Source: Ascoidea asiatica
Lineage: Eukaryota; Ascomycota; Saccharomycetes; Ascoideales; Ascoideaceae
DNA length: 64,000 bases
Direction: 5' to 3'
NCBI GenBank assembly: GCA_001600695.1
Contig: BCKQ01000009.1
Span: 124,001-188,000 of the forward strand
The translations under genes and the position numbers were made by a program. Under the pieces are notes generated by a model. It had not been told where the DNA came from. It made no database searches and saw only the letters and a program-made list of their open reading frames with translations. The stretch's first letter is position 1. The number at the start of each line of letters is the position of its first letter. This document shows positions 1-10,600 of this stretch, piece after piece.

Positions 1-1413
1 GGAGAATTTGTTGAAAGTTTAAATGGAGAAAATTTTTCAATAAAAAATCCAGCAACAGATAAAGAAATTTTAAAAATAACAAATTGTGATATTGAAGATT
101 ATAAAATTGCAATTGAAAGTTGTAAAAATGGATTTAAATTAAATAAAAAATTATCAGGTAGAGAAAGATCAAAATTTTTATTATTATTATATGAAAAATT
201 AATTGAAAATAAAGAAGATTTAGGTAAAATTTTAACATTAGAAAATGGTAAACCGATTTTAGATTCAATTGGAGAAATTAAATATTCTGCAAGTTTTTTT
301 CAATGGTTTAGTGAAGAATCTCCAAGAATTTATGGAGATTATATTGAATCAAATAATAAAAATAATAGAATTTTAACAATTAAAGAACCAATTGGAATTT
401 GTGGAATATTAACACCATGGAATTTTCCATCAGCAATGATTAGTAGAAAATTAGCAGCAATAATTGGATCAGGATGTAGTTCAATTATTAAACCAGCATC
501 AGAAACTCCATTAAGTGCATTAGCAATTGGATATTTATGTGAAGAAATTGGAATACCAAAAGGAATTGTAAATATTTTACCAAGCAATAAAACTTCAAAA
601 ATTGGAAAATTTTTATGTGAAAATAAAGATATTAAAAAAATTTCATTTACAGGATCAACAAAAATTGGAAAATTATTAATGGAACAATCATCAAATTCAT
701 TAAAAAAATTATCAATGGAATTAGGTGGTAATGCACCATTTATAATATTTAAAGATTGTGATATAAATAAAGCAATTGAAGGATTAATTTCAAGTAAATT
801 TAGACAAAGTGGACAAACATGTATATGTGCAAATAGAATTTATGTTGAAGAAGAAATTTTTGAAGAATTTAATGAAAAATTAATTAATGAAGTTAAAAAA
901 TTTAAATTAGGTAATGGATTAGAAAATGGTATAAGTCATGGACCATTAATTGGAGAAAAAGCAATTAATAAAATAAATAGATTAGTTAAAGATGCTAAAA
1001 ATAAAGGATGTAAAGTTTTAATTGGAGGTACACCAGCATCATCAATTGGTAAAAATTTTTATTATCCAACAATTTTAACAGATATTAAAAAAGATATGGA
1101 GATTTTTAATGAAGAAATATTTGGACCAATTGCACCAATTTATAAATTTAAAAGTGAAAAAGAAGTTATTGAAAAAGCTAATGATGTTGAAGTTGGATTA
1201 GCAGCATATTTATTTACAAAAGATAATAATAGAATTATAAGAATGAGTGAAAGTTTAGAATATGGAATGATTGGAATTAATACTGGACTTATATCAGAAG
1301 CTGCAGTTCCATTTGGTGGAGTTAAACATTCTGGATTTGGTAGAGAAGGATCAAAATATGGATTAGATGATTATCTTACTATTAAAACAGTTGTTCTTGG
1401 AGGTCTTGAATAA
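1..1413 (+). CDS. UGA2: Succinate-semialdehyde dehydrogenase (NADP+), 5' end missing
   Basis: The frame is open from the first base of the window, so the N-terminus lies upstream. The visible 470 residues compare with about 497 in S. cerevisiae Uga2, so roughly 25-30 residues are missing. The enzyme oxidises succinate semialdehyde to succinate, the last step of the GABA shunt. It has the aldehyde dehydrogenase signatures: a TPWNFP segment, the nucleotide-binding FTGSTKIGK loop, the general-base glutamate in MELGG (visible residue 240), and the catalytic cysteine in SGQTCICANR (visible residue 274), which is the SSADH form of this motif. The C-terminal PFGGVKHSGFGREGS segment is also typical. 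An internal Met at base 436 is not the start, because conserved sequence precedes it. No stop or frameshift is seen. Another NAD(P)-aldehyde dehydrogenase is possible but less likely. Confidence 0.93.
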   Translation, partial: GEFVESLNGENFSIKNPATDKEILKITNCDIEDYKIAIESCKNGFKLNKKLSGRERSKFLLLLYEKLIENKEDLGKILTLENGKPILDSIGEIKYSASFFQWFSEESPRIYGDYIESNNKNNRILTIKEPIGICGILTPWNFPSAMISRKLAAIIGSGCSSIIKPASETPLSALAIGYLCEEIGIPKGIVNILPSNKTSKIGKFLCENKDIKKISFTGSTKIGKLLMEQSSNSLKKLSMELGGNAPFIIFKDCDINKAIEGLISSKFRQSGQTCICANRIYVEEEIFEEFNEKLINEVKKFKLGNGLENGISHGPLIGEKAINKINRLVKDAKNKGCKVLIGGTPASSIGKNFYYPTILTDIKKDMEIFNEEIFGPIAPIYKFKSEKEVIEKANDVEVGLAAYLFTKDNNRIIRMSESLEYGMIGINTGLISEAAVPFGGVKHSGFGREGSKYGLDDYLTIKTVVLGGLE

Positions 1414-2977
1414 AACTATCCTTGATATCAATTCTTCTGAAGATAATCAACGAAACTAACAAATCCACCAAACAAAGTGTCAAAGAAATGAAAAATTGAC
1501 TAAATGAAATAATGATGTATTTACAAAGACATTAATAAACAGGGCAAATTGAGTGGAAAAGCAACAGGAAAATCAACTAACATGAAGAAATATCAACAAC
1601 AAAATTTTGCACTGTAGAAGTAGAAGCACAATCGCCACAAGAATTCTCTTTGCCAGCAGAATCTGGTGGCTGTGGGTAAAATGGTGCTGGGCTCAGATCT
1701 GGTGGGCTCCTCGGTAAGAGAGGCGAGATTACCCAATTTGTTTGATAAGCACCCCCGGGAAGAACATCTCGTGACTTGACTTATGCTAGCTGAGAGAGTA
1801 AGACGGCACTGGTTTTGGAGTCCATATTCGGTGCCGGCCACCGGTCAATGTACCGTAAGTACACCGGAAGTGTACCGAATCTGGGGTGAGTTCCGGCTTT
1901 CTTGGGGCTGTTTTGGGCCGCGTGGGCGTCTTGCAGCGCCCGGATCTCCGGCATGGGTGATATTCAGCGTGTATTGACGCATGTTTTGGCACGTTCTTGC
2001 TCGGGTCGACCCCGGCGCCTTTCCCAGATTGGGCTTGGCTGACCGTGTTTTGGGGTCGTTGGTAGGAATAGGGCACTGCACATACTCTGCTGTCCTGATT
2101 AATTCTTTCAAGCTCTCCTCTTTCTTCGCCAAAACAGCCAAACGAACTTGTCCCTGTACTTCCATGGGCCTGTCCCGTTCTCCTCACAAGTGCCGGGTGA
2201 AGGCCAAACGTCTCAGTTCAAGTCTCAGTTCAGATTTCCAAGAGAATAAAATAAAATAAATTAAAATAAAGGAATTTAAAGGAAATTAAAATGATTGAAT
2301 TGAAATGAATAAAAATCAACCAACAATTTCAAAGAAACAAATAAATCAAAACAACAAAAGCAATGCTAAAACAAAAACAATAATAAAAACAAAAATGAAA
2401 CTAAAACAAAAACAAAAACAAAAAATAAAAATAAAAATAAAAACAGAAAATGAACATTTTCATAAATATTCTCCATTTTTTGTTTCATAACATCCTTATT
2501 AGTAATTGATTAATGTGTAATGAATGAATAATTAATAGCTCATTTAACATAATTTACAAATATTTCCTTCCAATAAACAATATCAACCATGATATTAGTC
2601 CCTTTTCTCTTATCCTTGACATTAACTTTGCCTTACATGTAAATGAGGGCGAAAATGCTCTTGAAATATTTCAAAATAAACATTTTAAAATCTTTATTGA
2701 AGTACTCTAATACTAATACCTTTAGAATTCTTATCCATAATAATTTCAGATCTCTTTATCTCTTCCTCTTTCTTAGCGCTTAGTTTTACTAATAATTTAA
2801 ATAATCTTATAAATCCTTATTAATCTATTACTCTTTTCTTTTCTTTTCTTTTTTCTTTTATTCAATTCAATCCAATTCAATTCAATTCATTGCCTCTTAA
2901 TATATTTTAATATTTTAATCAAGATTTAATCAAGATTAAAAACACTAATACGAATATAATATATTTATAATTTAAAA
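1414..2977. promoter_or_regulatory. Intergenic region with a large GC-rich island, upstream of YHM2
   Basis: This is 1.56 kb between the UGA2 stop and the YHM2 start. Bases from about 1600 to 2230 are GC-rich, with many CCGG and CCCGG words around 1830-1945. They contrast sharply with the AT-rich A-tract DNA that follows (2230-2480) and the T/C-rich leader up to the YHM2 ATG. Several ORFs of 60-133 codons cross the island on both strands. They look incidental, because they overlap one another and none resembles a known protein. No tRNA-like B box was seen. The island most likely marks the YHM2 promoter, with a leader of roughly 700 bases. That role is inference from position. Confidence 0.6.
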
Positions 2978-3955
2978 ATGTCAACTATAAATCTAACAAC
3001 TACTACTACTACTACTACTAGTAATAATAATAATTCAAATAAAATTTTTTTAAAAAAGAAAAAAATTAATTGGAGTAATATACTTTTAGGTTCTGTTTTA
3101 AATTTAACAGAAGCAACAACTTTAGGTCAACCTTTAGAAGTTTTAAAAACTACAATGGCTGCAAATAGATCTTTTGGTTTATTTAAATCTTTAAATTATA
3201 TTTGGTCAAGAGGTGGTCCAAAAGGTTTTTATCAAGGTTTAATACCATGGGCTTGGATTGAAGCTGCTTCAAAAGGTGCTGTATTATTATTTGTTTCAAG
3301 TGAAGTTGAATATAGATTTTTATCTTATGGTTCAAATAATTTTTTAGCTGGTATATCTGGTGGTATGCTTGGTGGTATTGCTCAAGCTTATGCAACTATG
3401 GGGTTTTGTACATGTATGAAAACTGCTGAAGTTACAAGATTAAAATCAAATTCTATTAAAAAATTATCAACTTTTCAATTTTTTATTGAAATTTATAAAA
3501 AAAATGGTTTAAAAGGTATTAATAAAGGTGTTAATGCTGTTGCAATTAGACAATGTACAAATTGGGGTTCAAGATTTGGTTTTTCAAGATTATGTGAAGA
3601 TTTAATTAAAAAATTTAATAATAAATCAAAAAATGATAATTTATCATTTAATGAAAAAATCTTAGCTTCTGCAATTGGTGGTGGTTTATCAACTTGGAAT
3701 CAACCAATTGAAGTTATAAGAATTGAAATGCAATCTCAAAATCTTAATCCAAATAAACCAAAAAATTTATCAACTTTTGGTACTTTTAAATATATTTATA
3801 ATCTTAATGGTATAAAAGGTTTATTTAGAGGTGTAACTCCAAGAATTGGTTTAGGTATTTGGCAAACTATTGTAATGGTTGGTTTTGGTGATTTAGCAAA
3901 AGATTATCTTGCAAATTATAATTTAAATAAAAATCTTATAAAAAATGTAATCTAA
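2978..3955 (+). CDS. YHM2: Mitochondrial citrate/2-oxoglutarate carrier
   Basis: This is a 325-residue mitochondrial carrier of the inner membrane. In yeast, Yhm2 exchanges citrate for 2-oxoglutarate, feeds cytosolic NADPH production, and was first found as a suppressor of mtDNA loss. The three carrier repeats are visible. Repeat 1 has GQPLEVLKTTM, repeat 3 has NQPIEVIRIEM, and repeat 2 has the divergent FCTCMKTAEVTRLK typical of Yhm2 rather than the canonical PxDxxR. The first 30 residues form a Ser/Thr/Asn-rich low-complexity extension that contains a (ACT)n tract. The chosen ATG is the first after the AT-rich leader and precedes the conserved NWSNILLGS segment. Length is close to the S. 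cerevisiae protein. The neighbours are unrelated in function. Confidence 0.95.
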   Translation: MSTINLTTTTTTTTSNNNNSNKIFLKKKKINWSNILLGSVLNLTEATTLGQPLEVLKTTMAANRSFGLFKSLNYIWSRGGPKGFYQGLIPWAWIEAASKGAVLLFVSSEVEYRFLSYGSNNFLAGISGGMLGGIAQAYATMGFCTCMKTAEVTRLKSNSIKKLSTFQFFIEIYKKNGLKGINKGVNAVAIRQCTNWGSRFGFSRLCEDLIKKFNNKSKNDNLSFNEKILASAIGGGLSTWNQPIEVIRIEMQSQNLNPNKPKNLSTFGTFKYIYNLNGIKGLFRGVTPRIGLGIWQTIVMVGFGDLAKDYLANYNLNKNLIKNVI

Positions 3956-4366
3956 AAAACTAAACTTATTATTATATCCTATATACTTATAAACTCATGA
4001 ATTCATTTCTCTTTTCTTTTTTTGTTTTATTTTTTCTATCATCTTTTTATTTTTAATGATTCTCTTCATTTTTTTTTATAATTATATACTAATTGTATTA
4101 TTATTTTATACTTTTCATTATATTATACGGTATAATATATGTAAGAACCTTATACAACGTATAAATCAGTACTTAATTGAACCTCGGTTAAAAAAAATAT
4201 TGGAAGAAGATCCATAAAGTTGGCGATAAAATATTATTGGCCAGAAAAGTCTAAATTATGTCCTAGAATCTTTCCATAATAGAATGAAAAATATTCATCA
4301 TTTCTATTTAAATATCTATTCGTTTATCTATTTACTTATTATTTACTCATTGTTCCATTAATAATT
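3956..4366. other. Convergent intergenic region, nothing coding
   Basis: This is 411 bases between the 3' ends of YHM2 (+) and the SMN1-like gene (-). It is AT-rich with T-tracts and TATATA-like words near 4120-4140, as expected for shared yeast 3'-end signals. No GC-rich island is present, in contrast to the promoter-side gaps of the window. No ORF, RNA gene or repeat was recognised. Confidence 0.6.
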
Positions 4367-6322
4367 TTAATTTTCTTTTGTTGGCCAGGTTTTATGAACA
4401 TAAGACTTTAATAATTCAGCAACTGTATCACCTCCATAGAATTTAATATCATTATCATTAAATTTTTCAAAATTTGAAACTTGATTTAAACCATAAATTA
4501 TATATGGTTGTAAAAAATCATAAAATATAAAATCCATACTTGATTTATTATTATTTTTAATTTCAATTGATTTTATAACATTTGGAGAATTACCAAAATA
4601 TAATTTATTATGTGGTGTATCATCACCTTTACAACCTTTATCATCAATTGTTATATAACCTCTTGTGAGATTTTTATAAATTTCATTTGGATAACAATTA
4701 TTTTCTGAATTAAATAAATTATGTAAGTTATTATTAGGATTGAATGAATTTAAGGAATTATAATTTTCTTTTAAAGAATTTAAATTAATTTTATCAGAAT
4801 AATATTTTATTGATTGAGGAGTATTAAGATTTAATAAATTAATTCCATTTTCATTTTCATTATCATTTCCATTATTAATATCTTGATTATGAAAAAAAAT
4901 TTTATTTTTAAGAATATAATCTAAATCATTTAAGAAATTAATTAATTTAATAATTAAATTGAAATCTAAATTTGGTATATATAACCATTTATTTTTAAAT
5001 GGACTTATAATATACATTGAATCTTTATTAAAAGGACCTTTATATAAATCATATCTTATTGAACCTGAATTTATTAAAATTACTCTTGAATTTAAATTAA
5101 TTGAATTTAAAGTTGGTAATATGTTTTTTTCTAAAAAAGAATATAAATTTTTTGAACTTGGATATGGTTCACCTTCTGATAAATAAGTATTTGGTACATA
5201 ACCATAAATTTCATCTAAATTTAATTTTTTTCTAATTTGACTAATTTCTTTTGAAACAGATAAACCTTTTTTAGTATTAAAAGAATCAATTGAATCTATT
5301 GAAGATATTGAAGATATATTTAAATGATTTTTAAAAGAATGTAAATTAAAATCAATATATCTTCTATTAAAAATTGGAATTGAATTAGAATTATTCTTGG
5401 ATATATTATCAATTGAAAGAAAACCAATAGTTTCACAATATCTACCACTTTGTAAAGCAGAAGAATATGAATCAAATTGTACAAAATCTCTAACATGAGA
5501 ATGACCACCAAAATATTGAATTGGTATAAATGGATAAAATTTTCTAATTGTTGAATGTAATAATAATAATTCAAAATTATTATTATGTTGAATTGGAATA
5601 TGACCAATAATTAAAATTATATCAATTTTATTTATATTTTCTTTTAAAATATTTAAAAACCAAGAATTTTTAATTTCATCTTTTAATGGTATAATTTTTG
5701 CATTATTATTATTTTTTAAATTTTGAAAATTGAATAAAAATGAAAATGATAAGATTTTAAAATTATTTTTTTTTGTTTTAATAATTTTATATTTATTACC
5801 AAATGGTAATTGATTTAAATTTTCATCAATATAATAAACATTTGAATTTAAATAATTTTTTGGAAATTTTTTTTTATAAACATAATTAAATTCTTGAATT
5901 GAATTATTTGATAAATATAATTCATGATTACCAATTGATAATAAATCAAAATTTTGTTTTGTGAAAATTGGAATTGAATATTTACCATTTTGAATTGTTG
6001 AATCAGATAAACCATTACCATCATGTTTATCACCAGTATCAATAATTAATAAATCATTATTTTTATTTTCAATAATTTTTTTAAGATTTAAAGAAAATGA
6101 TATATAATCACCCCAATCAGCTTGATAATTTTTTTGATGTAAATGACCTGCATACCAACCATGAGTATCAGTTGTATGAAGAAAATTTAATGAACCGAAC
6201 TTTAATTTTCTTAAATCTGGAAGAGTATTTGGATTTATTGAATTTGGTTGTTGATTAATTATTATAGAAGCATTAGAAATAAGAAAAGATTGAAAAAGAT
6301 ATAAAAAAAGAGAAAATAACAT
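4367..6322 (-). CDS. SMN1: Secreted or vacuolar metallophosphatase, 5'-nucleotidase-like (YHR202W family)
   Basis: This 651-residue protein matches the YHR202W/Smn1 family of calcineurin-like phosphoesterases related to 5'-nucleotidases. The first ~20 residues are a hydrophobic signal-peptide-like segment (MLFSLFLYLFQSFLISNAS). Metal-ligand motifs appear in order: TTDTHGWYAGH near residue 50, DTGDKHDGNG near residue 97, GNHELYL near residue 131, GHIP near residue 240, and GGHSHVRDF near residue 270. These are the Asp, His and Asn ligands of a two-metal active site. The C-terminal half corresponds to the nucleotidase substrate domain and carries an asparagine-rich insert. The protein is a little longer than the ~600-residue S. 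cerevisiae one, which has been reported at the vacuole. The exact substrate is not visible from sequence. It is divergently arranged with IML1. Confidence 0.85.
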   Translation of the reverse strand: MLFSLFLYLFQSFLISNASIIINQQPNSINPNTLPDLRKLKFGSLNFLHTTDTHGWYAGHLHQKNYQADWGDYISFSLNLKKIIENKNNDLLIIDTGDKHDGNGLSDSTIQNGKYSIPIFTKQNFDLLSIGNHELYLSNNSIQEFNYVYKKKFPKNYLNSNVYYIDENLNQLPFGNKYKIIKTKKNNFKILSFSFLFNFQNLKNNNNAKIIPLKDEIKNSWFLNILKENINKIDIILIIGHIPIQHNNNFELLLLHSTIRKFYPFIPIQYFGGHSHVRDFVQFDSYSSALQSGRYCETIGFLSIDNISKNNSNSIPIFNRRYIDFNLHSFKNHLNISSISSIDSIDSFNTKKGLSVSKEISQIRKKLNLDEIYGYVPNTYLSEGEPYPSSKNLYSFLEKNILPTLNSINLNSRVILINSGSIRYDLYKGPFNKDSMYIISPFKNKWLYIPNLDFNLIIKLINFLNDLDYILKNKIFFHNQDINNGNDNENENGINLLNLNTPQSIKYYSDKINLNSLKENYNSLNSFNPNNNLHNLFNSENNCYPNEIYKNLTRGYITIDDKGCKGDDTPHNKLYFGNSPNVIKSIEIKNNNKSSMDFIFYDFLQPYIIYGLNQVSNFEKFNDNDIKFYGGDTVAELLKSYVHKTWPTKEN

Positions 6323-6620
6323 ATTTTTTGAGATAACGAAGTCAATAAGAATGAAAGGAGTGTATTCCTCTGGAATCTAAAGAAGGAAATGAGGAAACCA
6401 GAAGAAGAACAAGATAATAAGACTTGATACCAAAGGAATAACTGTTTCTTTTATATTATTATATTATTATATTAACCTGTATTAACCTCTATTATTTCAT
6501 TCTTTATTTCATATATTCCTTTAGTCATACTTTAATGTTATTGGTTGGTTATTCAGGCTACCACTGCTGTTATGGTTATCGATGGAGCAGCAGCAGAGAT
6601 AAGCTCTTATCAGGAAGAAA

Positions 6621-6628
6621 CACGTGAC
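6621..6628 (+). promoter_or_regulatory. CACGTGAC E-box (Cbf1/bHLH-type site)
   Basis: This exact CACGTGAC word lies about 290 bases upstream of the IML1 ATG and inside the GC-rich island. CACGTG is bound by bHLH factors such as Cbf1 and Pho4 in yeasts, and the trailing AC favours the Cbf1-type consensus. The role is inferred only from the motif and its position. Confidence 0.4.
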
Positions 6629-6637
6629 GGTGGCAAA
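6629..6637 (+). promoter_or_regulatory. PACE-like Rpn4 site, GGTGGCAAA
   Basis: This is an exact match to the proteasome-associated control element GGTGGCAAA bound by Rpn4 in S. cerevisiae. It directly abuts the E-box. Neither flanking gene is a proteasome gene, so either the factor has a wider role here or the match is by chance. A chance 9-mer in such AT-rich DNA would be uncommon. Confidence 0.4.
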
Positions 6638-6919
6638 CTAGCACTAGCCACACAGATATGGTCAACTTCCAAAAGTAGATGTGGCAAATGTAATACTGCT
6701 TTGTCGCCAGTTATGAGGATCTCCTACTAGATTCAATTTCCAAGCGAGTAGACAATAAAATAATGCGATATTCATTGAAATATAAAGAAGAAATAGAATA
6801 AATAATATAGATATACAGCATAAGAACAGAAATAAAGATAAAGAAGAAGATAAATACAATAATACAATGAAATACATTAATCAAACTAGCTAATTATATA
6901 TATACTATCCAATACCCTC

Positions 6920-7567
6920 ATGTCTTTTCGATCCATGAATATCAACAATTCAAAGTCTCTATCCAACTTAAACCAATCTCAGTCTCACTCCCAACCTCAG
7001 TCTCAATTTCCAAATCAAATTCAGATCCAATCTCAAAATCAATCTCATTCTCAAAATCAAAATCAAAATCAGTCAAATAGTCATTCACATTCTCATTCTC
7101 ATTCTCAAAATACAATAATACCTCATAATGGTGGTTTAATATTAACTTGTGGTTTTCATGAATCAAAATTTTCTAATCAACCAATTTTATTTGATACAAA
7201 TAGATTTAAATCTCAATTTCCTGAACTTAATATAAATTATGGTGATTTAATTCAATTAACTCAATTAGAAAAAATTTATAATAATAAAAATTCAATTAAT
7301 AATATAAATAATAATACAAATAATAATACAAATAAAAATGATAATCATGATAATAATAATAATAATAATAATCATTCTTCAAAGTCAACTAATTTAAAAC
7401 AAAAATATAAACAAATTAATAAAAAATCAAAATTAGTCTTCATATTGAAAAATTTAAACTCTTTTAATTACAATTCAAATCAAAATTTCAATACAAATAC
7501 AACTTTCAATTCATCAATTTATAATTCTAATTTTAATAATTTCACAAATGATCCTATTGATTCAACA

Positions 7568-7640
<73 letters not shown>

Positions 7641-10600
7641 TAAATAATGTAAAAATTTCAAATATTTATCCAATTTCATTCTTAAATAATAAATCTCAAT
7701 CTTCAAATAATTTAAATGAAGTTTTAAAAATTACAAGAGGTTCTCAAGTTTTTATAAAAAAAATTAAAAAAAATTCATTAAAAAATTTTGAAATAAATTT
7801 AGTTGAAATTTATGTAAAAAATATTTTCTTAAATAGAGGTGATATGTGGAATATATCTTCACATTTAATAAATTCAACAATTTTTAAAAACCAATTAATT
7901 AATAATTTTCAAAATAATCAAATTAATCAAAATAATCAAAATAATTTAATTATTAATAATATTTTTTTAAATTCAAAAAAAAAATTTAGTGGTTTAATTA
8001 CAAAAAATTCAAAAATTACTTTTAGATCAAAATCTGCAAAATTAACTTTTTTAATTCAACTTTCAAATGAAATGTTTAATTTTGATGAAACTGGTGAAAT
8101 TATTTTTCATAAAGTTATAAATTCAATATTTCCAAAAATTTTAAATCATTGGTCAAAATTAAAAATTAATCATTTAATTACCATAGTTTTATTCACTTCA
8201 ATTCAATCTCATAATTCAAATTCAAATGATTTTCAAAAAAAAGATTATTATAGAGTTGTTGTTGATCAAATTAATGTTATTGATTGGAATAGAGTTATGC
8301 ATTATTTAAGATATGAATTTGCAAATTTTACAAAAGATATTTTATATCAATTAAATTCAAATAATAAATATCATATTCAAGGTAAATTCTTACCAACTAT
8401 TAAAGGTAATTTATTAGATGCAATAAATTTAACAACTTGTTTAGTTAATGATTATTTTAAAGATCCTGATTTTAGACATACTACAAATCATTTTATTTTA
8501 ATAACTCCAGGTTCAGGTTTATTTGATGTTGATCATGATATTTTTGAAAAAACTTCAAAAAGAATGCTTTCTTTAGAGGTTTCTTTTGATATTATTTGTT
8601 TAACTCAAAGACCTTTATATCCAACTCCATTATTTAGATATGAACTTAAAGATCAATTAATTCATAGAATTCCAAATTGGGTGGATACTTCATTTTGGGA
8701 AGAAGCAAACAATAGTGATGTTACTGGTTATCAATTATGGAAACCAAGATGTAAAATTTATGAAATTCAAATGATGGGTCTAATGCAAGATGATTTAAAA
8801 AATCTTTCAATAGAATTTACTCCTAAAAATATTAAAAATTCTTCAAAAGAAAAATTAGAATCTGTTATGGATTATATGGAAGAATATGATAAATCAATTT
8901 TTGTTGCATCCTCAAAATTAAATTTGAACTTAAATTCAGAGGAAAATCCAGAATTAGATTCAAACACAAATTTAAAGTCAACTTTACTCCCATCTTCAAA
9001 CTTAACTTCCAACTTAGATCCCAATTTGATCACAAAATTAAATCCAAACCTAAATAAAAACTCAACTTCAAATTTGGTTCCAAATTTGCCTTCAAACTCA
9101 GATCTAAGCTTAACATCAATCTTGGATTCAAACCTTAATTCAAATTTAATTACAGACTTTTCTTCAACCCAAGCTTTAAAATCTCCTTTAAATTCGACTT
9201 TAAATTCAGTTTTAAACTCAACTATAAACTCAACTTCAAATTCAGCTTCAAATTCAACTTCAAATTCAGTCTCAAATTCAGTCTCAAATTCAGTCTCAAA
9301 TTCAGTTTCTAACTCAACTTCAAATTCAACTTATAATTTAAATTTTAACTCAATTAGTAAAAAATTATTAGACCGAAATCTTACCAATACTATTCCTGCA
9401 CAAGATGTGCAAAATAAAAACCGATGGGTTTCAAATGCTCAATCAATTGGTTCAATCAAAAGTAATAGTAGTCTTGGTACTCTTTATCGAAATACTTTTC
9501 CTATGCATTTGATTAATAATGGTAGTTCTCTTCCATTTTTATCTACTGTTACTATTCCAATTACTGCAGAAACAAAAAAACATGCTCAAAGTGAAATTAA
9601 GAAATTAAATCTCAGAGCTTATCCTTCTTTGAAAAAGTTGGTAACGCCTAAAGAGAAAAAAATTCCAGAATTATCTCCTGCGCCTTCATTGAAATCAAAT
9701 AATGGTAAGAAAAGAAATTTTAATAAAAACTCGGGTAAAGACGGCTTTACTTTTGATCCAAACACACCAATTTCTGAAGAATTTCTTGGCGTAGTGAAAT
9801 CTGGAACATCAAGTCATCTGTCAAGAATAAAGTCAGTTAATTCCTATAATTTACGTAACCGTAGAGATTTTATGAGAAAGCCTCAAATTAATTATGCTAG
9901 TTCTGTATCAAATGATACCAGACATTCAAAGACTAGAAAAAGAGAAATTATAGATGAAGCTAATTTGAATAAAAATTCAGAATTTGTAGATTCTTCCATA
10001 GCTTCAACAGTTAAATTCAATCCAGAGCCATCTCTGAGTACTTCATTTGACTATTTAGGTCAGTTGGTGGAGAATCCAGCAGAAAAGGTTGCAACTGCTG
10101 GAGATACTATAGGTATTGTTGGATCAGGTAAATGGGCAAATGTATTTCCTAAAAATCTGGTAAAACTTAACAGAGAATTAATCAAATGGAAATCTTTATC
10201 AACACCAGCAGCTTTACCTATAATAACTGATATTTTTCCTTCATTTAAAGCTTTGAATTTTGAGTATGATAATCATCCATATGAAATTTATCCAAATAAC
10301 AATAAAATGACATGTAGTGATTTAATGCATGAAATGATTTATGTTAGGCTTTCTTTAGGTTTTCAAATTTGTGAAGGACCTGAAGTTATAAAGGCAGAAA
10401 AAAAAAATGGTGGAAAACCAGAATTTTTATTAAAATATGGAAATGAAATTTTTCCAGGTTGTACAGCTTATTTATCATTTGATAAAGAAATTCACAGAAT
10501 ATTTTATGATTATTGTCAAAATATATTTGTTAAGGCATATAGAAAACGAGATAAAGAAAAAGAAAAAATTCTTGGTCAAGAAGAAATTTTTACATATACT

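Larger units (their letters stand above)
6323..6919. promoter_or_regulatory. Divergent promoter region, SMN1-like and IML1
   Basis: This 597-base gap serves two divergent genes. Most is AT-rich, but about 6545-6730 is a moderately GC-rich island. It holds a CACGTGAC E-box directly followed by GGTGGCAAA, annotated separately. A 61-codon ORF across the island is probably incidental. The IML1 side (6740-6900) is purine-rich and then TATATA-rich. Confidence 0.55.

Noticed and set aside
1786-2187. 133-codon and other overlapping ORFs in the GC-rich island upstream of YHM2
   Set aside because: ORFs occur on both strands over the same bases, as expected where AT-rich stop codons are scarce. Codon use is unlike the intact genes and no family resemblance was seen.
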